From positions 1,268,249 to 1,332,248 of the forward strand of contig NW_006763297.1 of assembly GCF_000218685.1 (NCBI RefSeq): a stretch of 64,000 nt of DNA, in the 5' to 3' direction. The notes under the pieces were generated by a model, which ran no database searches, was not told the DNA's origin, and worked only from the letters and a program-made list of their open reading frames with translations. Positions 55,961 through 64,000 of the stretch are shown one piece after another. The position numbers and the translations under genes were made by a program. Each line of letters begins with the position of its first letter. The stretch's first letter is position 1. This DNA is from Serpula lacrymans var. lacrymans S7.9 (taxonomy: Eukaryota; Basidiomycota; Agaricomycetes; Boletales; Serpulaceae).

Positions 55961-58659
55961 ATTTACTGAAGCTACTACCTAGTGTCACTTTGTAACAGAT
56001 ACACAAACTACAACATATTGGTGTTGAGATAAGGCAATGGTCCATTTTGTGCAATCTTGAGTGATCTATGTTGAGTATCCACTCTGCATCTCCTAGATCA
56101 GTCATTTTGTAGGTACTACTCAGCTTGGTCTTGAGTTGCTTGATGGTCTTTAAATTTTTTGAAAAGAGAAGCTTGTTGTCAACATCAATGGCTGCTATGA
56201 TTGTGACTTTGCCATCTCTTTTGTAGAAAACTGCATGGTCTGACTTGCAGTGAGTGAATTTTAAATGTTTGGATTTTGACCTGATTTTTGCATTCCAGCT
56301 TGTTTGAGTCCATAGATAAAGCATTTGAGTTTCCAGACTCTGTTTTTTGATAAGTTGAATCCTGGTGAACTCTCCATGTAGACCTCTTTGTTGAGATCTC
56401 CATTTAAGTAGGTGGCTTTAATGTTTATTTGATGTATTTTGAGGTCTTCTCTGGTGACTAGTGTGAGTAGAGCCAGGATTGAGGCAAATTTCATGACAGG
56501 AGTGAATGCTTTGTTATAGTTGATTCCTTCAAATTGCATGAAGCCCTTGGCTGCTACTCTTGCCTTATACTTTTGGATTTCATCATTTACTTGTTTGATA
56601 CAGTACACCCATTTTGAGCCAATAACTTTTTGTCCTTTTGGTTGGTCTACCTTGTCATATAAGTTTACTTTGTGGAAGACTGACATCTCTTCTTTTGTTG
56701 GGTCTATTTGTGGCCTCACTGTAGGATGTAGGATTGGTGCAGACATTTGATGCCCTATACGCATGTTTGACGTGCAGCAAGTCCTTTTTCTCATGCTTGC
56801 TATCAGCCTCACTGACACCTTGTGCCTCTACCTCTGTTTCTTCTCTCTGCCGCTTCTCCCCCATCCTTTCTATTTTGAAATTTTCCAGTGTTGTCGGTTT
56901 GTACATGTTTACAAAGAAACACAAGTCATCATCTAGGACTGGGGCCTTTTGAATACAATTCAAACATCAAATTTCCAAAGGGTGGGATAAGATGAGGATA
57001 AAGAGGTGGGGGACTGTGTAACAACCAAGAGTTAGTTACTCTGGCGCACACAAGAACACACTATAAGGGTAGTGAATGGGGAGTGGTTACCCCTTGAGCT
57101 GCAGAGAGTTTGTTGGTTAACAACAGGAGGACTTGCTGAGTCCTTCCTGGATCTATTGGGGTATTTATACTACTACAGGTTTGTTTGTACATGTGTACTA
57201 TACAGCTGATAGAGACAGTGGCTGATGATGTCATGGGGCCTAGCCCGCATGGCCAGCTCCACTGTGTGAGAGAGTTGTGTCTAAAATAAGAAAAAAGGCA
57301 ACGCGGCGCGAGAAAGAGGAGTTTGGACAAAAGGGGAAGTGCTGCGTGGCACCATGTGTAAAGGCTAAAGTACAAGGTTAAAGCGGAGAAATAAAAATAA
57401 GGGAAAGGTCCGAAAATTGTGTTATCGTAACAGACTGGTTAACTCTGATGAGAGTCGTTTAGACATTTGATTTTGACTTCAGTGGGGGTCTGCTGTATGA
57501 AGTGGGTGTATGGTTTGCTCTGGTGACCTGGAACTGATTGTTTCATTCCTTTTTAGGTACTTTAAATTCTATTCTAAGCTTATCATTAAGATCAGCAGCT
57601 CAATCTGCACTAAAAGGTGTTTTATCAAGTTTGACTTTGTGTTCTATGTCACTGTCTTTGGTTTCATCAGATAAATTTGGATGTATCTCAGGTAGGTGTG
57701 CACTTGTTTCCTTTGACATTTGACTTTCGGTTTTGTCTTGCAGCAGCACACAGTTGGGGCCATTATGGTCTCCCCTGTCAAATACCATGTCTCTGGATTT
57801 AACTATGTGTCCAGATGAAGCATGCATGTCTATATTTGGCATACCCAAGGTAAGTGCACTCTAACATTTTTGCATTGAGTTTTATGCATTTTTCTTCAGG
57901 TACATTGACAAAAGCTTTGGAGCCAAACATTTGTAAATGTAACACTGAGGGAATATTCCCAGTGTAAGCTTTGTGTGGAGTCTTATGCTCCTGCAGAGCA
58001 TATGTGGGCACTCAATTTATGATGTACGCTGTGTGCAATGTAGCATATCCCCAATAAGTCTTTGGTAGATTAGCTCCATCAAGCATACTACATGCCATCT
58101 TCATAACAGTGCGGTTCATACATTCTGCTACACCGTTCTCTTGGGGCATATATGTGTTTATTCTTTTGTGATGTATACCTTTTAACTTCAGGTACATTTC
58201 AAATTCTTTTGATGCATATTTGCCTCCTCTGTTGCTTCTGAATAGGTTGGCTCATAAACCCGTTGTGTTTTCTGCTCAATCAAAGTACTCTTTGGTGCAT
58301 TCTAAGGCCTTGTTCTTTGTTTTCAGCAGTTTTACAACCAGGTGGTGAGAGCATCCATCAATAAATGTGATGAAGTACCTCTGTCTGGAGCATGTAGCTA
58401 TTGACATTGGTACGCAGATGTCAGAACAAGGTCTGTGCAACACACGGGGATTTTTGACTTTGGATTTGGAAAAAATAGCATTACAAGCTTGTGTCAGAAC
58501 TGTGACCTTTTGGAGTAACAGAGTTTCAGAGTGCAAAGATGGAGTGGAGAGAGTAATGGAGTATGAGGTTGGGAATTGACTTAGCTTGTGCACTAGGTCC
58601 TTCCACAGACCTTGGTCCCTAACTTGTTGGAAATGAACAGATGAGAGTGGAGGATGCAA
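55960..58659 (-). pseudogene. Ty1/copia pol remnant: integrase and RT on the minus strand
   Basis: From right to left: integrase core (RYFITFIDGCSHHLVVKLLK about 58350; YMPQENGVAECMNRTVMKMA about 58100; KTPHKAYTGNIPSVLHLQMF about 57930), then reverse transcriptase (KVIGSKWVYCIKQVNDEIQK; VAAKGFMQFEGINYNKAFTP; KLKCFIYGLKQAG) to about 56000. The frame is broken many times and the YVDD region is degraded to a VDN. It is cut by a solo 416-bp LTR at 57017-57432 and truncated at its left end. Confidence 0.85.
57017..57432 (-). mobile_element. Solo 416-bp LTR of the gypsy family
   Basis: Exactly 416 bp, reverse-oriented (TGTAACAACCAAGAG ... GTTATCGTAACA), same family as the LTRs of copy A. A perfect 5-bp target duplication gactg flanks it (57012-57016 and 57433-57437). 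It sits inside the copia remnant. Confidence 0.95.
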
Positions 58660-59486
58660 GAGGAGCAGAGTAAAGGCCCTTCAGGGAAGGACTGGAAAAC
58701 TTAGAAAGGGACTTGTAAAAAGGCAAGGGAATCTAGTTGATATTCAAACTGCAGGAACGGGGTACAGAAGTTACAACTTGTGTACTGCTAGAAGAATGGG
58801 AGCTTGTAAGGAGTAACTTATAATGTAAGTATGGAGTTCCATGCAGAAAATTATCTAGCAAATGGGTAATGTATGTGCAAGGAGTGTACTATAAGGTTTA
58901 AATTACAAAGTCCATGAGGAGCACAAAAATGTGTGTAGGAAAACTATAACAACCTACACCATATATTGAGTTAACAGAGGTGTAAGTTATAAATCTCAAG
59001 CAAGTGGTAACCCAATAGTATGAAGGTGAAATCAAAAGCTAGGGTATGTACATGCAAATGTAACTACTTATATATGTATGGATATGCATCAGCCTTGAGG
59101 TGCTAACTGATGAACATGAGATAAAGGCATGGTGCTTGGTAAGTGATGATGTGATTTAAGGTCATGTGATGAGATAAGATAATAGATAAGATCAAGTGAT
59201 TAAATAAGGAGAAATGATTGTTCTACTTGATTGTTGGAGATGTATGGTGAGATATCAGTATTTGTATGATAGGATCATGACAAAAATGTATGGCGGACTA
59301 GAAGTCTGGTGCAGGAGGATCAGGGTGAATATCTGGAGTACCATATGGAGATAGAGCACAGGGTTATGCCAACCAGCAGGACACAAGGAGCATAATCCTG
59401 AGAGTACCAAAGATTTGGGGGGTTTGGACTTGAGCAATGTCTCCTTCAGAGATCCCGGGGTTCTGTCTTCCAGTATGGATATGACA
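58660..59486 (-). mobile_element. LTR region of the minus-strand copia element
   Basis: Read on the minus strand it starts TGTCATATCC at 59486, matches the LTR at 44282 over most of its length, and includes a TATA-like tatataag near 59065-59075. It then passes into leader and integrase DNA of the copia element, so the LTR end is approximate. It interrupts the chromodomain of gypsy copy B at 59487. Confidence 0.65.
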
Positions 59487-62400
59487 GCTCTCCATAGTCC
59501 TTCTATAAGACTAGGAACTCTAATTTTCCATGCTTCAAGTATGTGTCCACCACCCGTTCAGCTTCAAATTCTGCTTCACCTTCCTGGGTGACTACAACCG
59601 GTCTGGGTCAGTCTACACGCTGTCCTGGAATTGGCCCTTTGTAGGGTTTTACACGGCTAATATTGGCCATTGGTACTACCCTCATTTGTTTTGGGAGTTC
59701 TAGCTCCACCACATTAGGTTTTGTTACAAACCTCCGTGTGACCCATGCATCGGGTTCTTGCGCTTTCCTGCTGATGATAAGCATGTATGGCGCCATTCTG
59801 GGGAAGAGGAGTTGGTCTTCCACTAGCTGCCAGGAATTCTAGAGGTAATATGGGAGCTAGCTCATGCAAGGCATTACTGGGTATAATGAGGTAGATTCAT
59901 GATGCAGAACTATGCTACATACATGCAGTATATATACTGTTAGTCTACTTCAGGGGAGGCTTGTAGATTAGTTAACAGTAAACGGGTAAATACGAAAGAG
60001 GTAACATAATGGGCCAATAGCGATAAAGGCTGTTTGCCATGAGGTGTCCATGAGGTAAGATATAAATAGATACCAATGGCAATAAGGGCTTATAGTCATA
60101 TGATGAGCTATAAGGAGAATCCTAGGAGAAATGGCTAAAGATAGATCAAAGGGTGGTCATATGATCTAAGAGAAGCGCCGATAGGAGAATCCTTGGGGAA
60201 TAGCTAAAGATAGCTGATAAGACAATAGAGTCCAATGGGATAGAATATCTAAAGATAGAATGTCTGTGTGGCAATGCAAGATAAGATAAGATAAAGGTAA
60301 AAGATAAGAAAAAAATAAGATGAAAGAAATAAAATAAAAGGTGTAGATGAAATTGTAACAGGTTTGACTTCCTTAATCCGGTGAGGACCAATCCACTTTT
60401 TGGTCAGTTTTCTAGACTGTTAATCATTTAATTTCAAGTGGTCAGTATCCAACCAAACCAGGTTGCTGACCTTGTAATTAGGGGCCTTAGAGTGTCTACG
60501 CTCTGCCTTGTCTTCCATCTGCTCTACAGTTTTAAATAGTGCCTTGTGCGTTTCATCTAACACAGACTTCATGTCTTTGACCATATTTCCAGCAGCCTCA
60601 TTTTTGCTTTTGCCAGGTTCTACACCCATTCTGGGGAAGTACAACCTTGTAATCTCAAATGGTGCTTTTCCTGTAGCTGATGACTGTTTGATATTATATG
60701 AGAACTGGGCTATCTTTAGCCACTTGGCCTAATCTGTCTGTCTGTCATTTATAAATATCCGGAGATACTGTTTCAACTCCTGGTTGAGTCTCTCTATTTG
60801 TCCATCGGTCTGCAGATCGAATGCCATTGATAATTTAGGTTTAATGCTCAGCATCTGACAAAGTTCTTTTGTAAATTTGCTAGCAAATTGGGGTCCCCTA
60901 TTGGAGATAACCATTTCTAGTAACCCATGGATAGACCATACAAAATCTTTAAATAAGTCTGCTGTACCAGCGGCAGTAATAGTTTTATTGGTGGGAATGA
61001 ATACTACTTCTTTGGAGAAACGATCTACTACCACCATTACTGAATCATACCCATTTGATTCGGGTAGATCTGTTGTGAAATCCACTGATATGTCCTGCCA
61101 GGGACTAGTTGGTATTGGATTTGGCATAAGTTTTCCGGCCGGCGGTTGATGAGAGTTTTTAGCCATGGCACATCTCAGACAGGATTTTAGGTATTCCTGT
61201 ACGTCTTTGACCATGCCAGGCCACATGTAGTTTCTGGAGATCAACTCCATTGTTTGTTGCCACCCAGGGTGCCCAGCCACTGGAGTGTCATGATGTCTGT
61301 CTATTGCCTTGATCCTTGCGGATTCAGGCACATAGATTTTGTCTTTAAAATGGAAGGGCCCGTCTTCCCATAAATAGTTTTCATTGCCATCAAGGCGCGC
61401 CTTCTCTTCTGAGGAGATGTCTTTCTTGAAGACTTCCAGAAGATCGGAATCCTGCCCAATTCTAACATTGGCAACCCTTGATTGGTCTATCAGGGTAACA
61501 CCTTTGTTGTCATCCTCAATGCCGTTGGCATGATCCTCTCTTCTGGACAAAGTGTCCACTTTCCCCATAGAGCTTCCAGGCTTATGAATTAATTTATAAT
61601 TAAACCTTGACAAGTATACCGCGTAGCGGGCCTGTCTTCGGTTCAAGTCTCGGGCCGTCATAAAATACTCCAGATTCTTATGATCGGTCCAAATTTCAAA
61701 GTGGTGTCTAGCACCTTCTAAGTAGTGCCGCCAGTGCTCTAAAGCTCTAATGATGGCTAGCATCTCTTTGTCATAAATTTGATAGTTGCGCTCTGTAGGC
61801 GACAAACTATGCGATAAATAGGCACAAGGCCTCCAAAGATTGTCAGGGCATTTAATTGACAAAACAGCCCCAGTAGCAAAATCAGAAGAGTTGGTTTCTA
61901 CCCGGAACTCTTTGTCTAATTCCAGAAATGCTAATATAGGCGCTGTTGTAGATGCCTGTTTAAGCTTATCAAAAGCTTCTTGTTCTTTGGCGCCCCAATG
62001 CCAAACAATGTCCTTTTTAGTGAGATTGTTCAACGGTCTCATGATTTTTGTGAAATTTTCAATAAACCTTCGGTAGAAATTACCCAAGCCTAGGAAGGCC
62101 CTAACTCCTTTGACGCGAGTAGGTTCTGGCCAGTCCAATATGGCTTGAACTTTCTCAGGATTCATCCTGATTCCATTCTGGCCTATGATCATACCGAGGA
62201 AGTCTACTTCCTTCACTTTAAAATTATATTTTTCGGGTTTGACAAATAGGTCCCGTTCCTGTAAGCGTCGAAGGACTTCTTGCACAATCCTGTCATGCTC
62301 AGCCTCATTGTCCGACTTTGTAAATATTAACAAATCGTCAATGTAAATGACGACACAGTTTTCCATATCCAAAAAGATCTCGTTCATCATGCTCTGAAAA

Positions 62401-63828
62401 GTCGCCAGTGAATTAGTCAACCCAAAGAACATAACAAGGGGTTCAAAGGATCCTCGGTGGCACGTGAATGCAGCCTTCCAAGCATCTTCTTCTTTGATTC
62501 ATACATTATTGTACCCCCATCTGAGATCCATTTTTGTCAAGGTTTTGGCACCAGCCAACTTGTCTACTAGCTGGCTGATCAAAGGCAGCGGATATGCATT
62601 TTTAACCGTGTGCTCATTCACGTAATGATAGTCCATAATCATACACTTCTTACCATCCTTTTTAGGAATGAAGAACACCGGGGACGTCATAGGGCTTTTG
62701 GAAGGTCTGATGTATCCCTTCCTAAGCCACTCATCTATGAAGCTTGAGACCTCTTCTCTTTCTGGAGCAGAGAGGGTAATCATGTGTCCTTTCCTTGGTT
62801 TGAAGGTTTCCTTCAAATCTACCGCATGATCCCAAGGCTTAGCCTCTGGGAAGTGCTCTGACTTATGTTTAGAAAAGACTTTCCAGAAGTCATGGTACCC
62901 GGGAGGTACCAGCCTCTTAATTCTCTTCTTCTGGTTTTACCTCGTCATTGTCATCATCAATCTTATCTAAAGATCGGAGCTTGGCATATCACCAGCATTT
63001 TATCCTTTCATCCTGCTCTGTTTGACGGACGTGACTCTGTTGACCCAAGTCATCACACTCCTGAGGACAATGTGACAATGTGACAACCCCTGTCTGCCAG
63101 TCAATCTCAGGATTGTGTTTAAATAGCCAGGTCCAGCCCAAGATTAAATTAATCTTCCCTAGTTGGGTAGCTTTGGCGGTGATTCATTCTCTGTGTCCTT
63201 GATATTTGACAACAAAAGAACATTTGTGTGTGATACAGCCACCCGCATTAAGTGTACTGTCAACGTTATAGACGGGAATAGATACGTCTAATTTTACAAG
63301 GGGGAGTCCAATTTGCTCCACCCAGACCTAATCTATGAAGATTCTGTTAGCACCTGAATCAAGCAGTGCACTGGTTGGGTGTACTATGCCCTGGGCCAGG
63401 TTTTCCACACCAATGTCTAAACCGATCTCCTTTTGGAATAAATATGTGCGCATCAACACACGCCTTGGGATTTTGGTAAAAGGTGGCTCCAAAGAAGAGG
63501 AAAAGGAATCAAAAGAAACATGTTTTTCTCCTTTAGTATTTTCTATATTTTTATTTTTACTTTTACCAGAATCAAGCACCCTAGTGTTTGTCTCGCCGGG
63601 GCCACACTCCAAGTGAGACACTGTTGCAGCGGTAGTATCATAAATATTACAGTCACAATGCTTTATACAAGTACAAACTTCAGATAACAAATTTAGAAAT
63701 CTGTTTACAAATTGGGGAGCCACCCCCATCTTTCCTTTATTGCTCGTGCAACACCCCGGAGCAGGGGCCACCTTGTTGTGATTTACTTCATTGTTCCTAG
63801 GAGTGAAGGCACCCAAGTGACCTAAGCT
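59487..63828 (-). pseudogene. pol of gypsy copy B (broken)
   Basis: Protease 63328-63816 (LLDSGANRIFID); RT start 62499-62816, ending at a TGA where copy A has Gln; RT through integrase in one 567-codon frame at 60729-62432 (CVVIYIDDLLIF; GHPGWQQTMELISRNYMWPG; QTDGQIERLNQELKQYL); integrase tail at 60420-60644 after another stop; then, beyond the solo LTR, NVVELELPKQMRVVPMANIS at about 59600-59720. The chromodomain has TGA and TAG stops and is cut off. The integrase-to-tail frame is continuous if the solo LTR and one target duplication are ignored. Confidence 0.88.
59722..60360 (-). mobile_element. Solo LTR, 639 bp, third family
   Basis: Starts TGTTACAAACC and ends AATTGTAACA (TG...CA, with TGTTACAA/TTGTAACA inverted ends), flanked by a 5-bp duplication ggttt at 59717-59721 and 60361-60365. 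The sequence is rich in GATAAGA-like repeats (60270-60320). It differs from both the 416-bp and 1.8-kb LTRs. Orientation is assumed from the host element and is not certain. Confidence 0.85.
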
Positions 63829-64000
63829 CCAAACTCTTTTCCCTGAGCCTTCATCTCAGCAGCCTGCTGATCGTAGAAGAAGGCTCGGATTTTGTCATAT
63901 GATTGACCGGCCAGAGTGTTGAGCCGATCGTCCGGTTTGTCTGTTTCTGATTGGTGCGCCTGGCGCCCTTGGTTATTTTTTTGTTGAGCGGCCTGCACTC
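63822..64000 (-). pseudogene. gag C-terminus of gypsy copy B (partial)
   Basis: The last part of gag, running in from the window edge: VQAAQQKNNQGRQAHQ, DDRLNTLAGQSYDKI, then FFYDQQAAEMKAQGKEFGA and TAG at 63822-63824. This part is intact, but the rest of gag is outside the window, so whether the whole gene is functional cannot be judged; pol is broken. Confidence 0.8.
63837..63843 (-). promoter_or_regulatory. Putative -1 frameshift heptamer of copy B
   Basis: GGGAAAA on the minus strand, in the same codon phase and the same distance before the gag stop as in copy A. Confidence 0.55.

Larger units (their letters stand above)
59487..64000 (-). mobile_element. Ty3/gypsy chromovirus, copy B, truncated and defective
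   Basis: Close relative of copy A in the opposite orientation, entering from the right edge of the window (the 5' LTR and most of gag lie outside). Its 3' end is lost: the chromodomain stops at 59487 where the copia LTR begins. A 639-bp solo LTR (59722-60360) interrupts the integrase C-terminus. The rest, from protease to integrase, is better preserved than in A. Confidence 0.9.

Overview
This window is nuclear DNA of a filamentous basidiomycete, most likely an agaricomycete. Genes are cut by many short introns (about 45-75 bp, GT...AG). The gene set is typically fungal (NAD-dependent glutamate dehydrogenase, VTS1, NOT2, a HET-like membrane protein, a NACHT-ankyrin protein). The right third is packed with Ty3/gypsy and Ty1/copia elements. 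I built the gene models by hand from splice signals, reading phase and family motifs.

Left part (1-31 kb) is mostly housekeeping: the 3' end of an unknown gene; a secreted GH20 beta-hexosaminidase; RNA polymerase III subunit RPC9 divergent from CCR4-NOT subunit NOT2; the beta subunit of geranylgeranyltransferase I, convergent with a MIF4G-like protein; a 1106-residue HET-like membrane protein; a small unknown protein; an alpha/beta-hydrolase lipase; a 20-exon glutamate dehydrogenase; a short-chain dehydrogenase; and the SAM-domain RNA-binding protein VTS1. NOT2 and VTS1 both act in deadenylation and mRNA decay.

Middle part (31-43 kb) is accessory: a 2-oxoglutarate/Fe(II) dioxygenase, two tandem medium-chain reductases (the second carries a one-base deletion at a splice junction), then a NACHT NTPase with about 22 ankyrin repeats. 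Its repeat DNA shows a recent 204-bp higher-order duplication.

Right part (43-64 kb) is a nested transposon island. A chromodomain Ty3/gypsy element (copy A, 44848-54808, two 416-bp LTRs) is disrupted by two solo copies of an unrelated ~1.8-kb LTR in opposite orientations, each with a 4-bp target duplication, and by a 76-bp micro-inversion in pol. A second copy (B, minus strand) enters from the right edge. It is cut by a 639-bp solo LTR and truncated by a copia element, which itself carries a solo 416-bp LTR. Copies A and B share a GGGAAAA slippery heptamer just before the gag stop, suggesting -1 frameshifting for gag-pol. A 100-N assembly gap lies at 49173-49272; the sister LTR suggests about 46 bp are missing.
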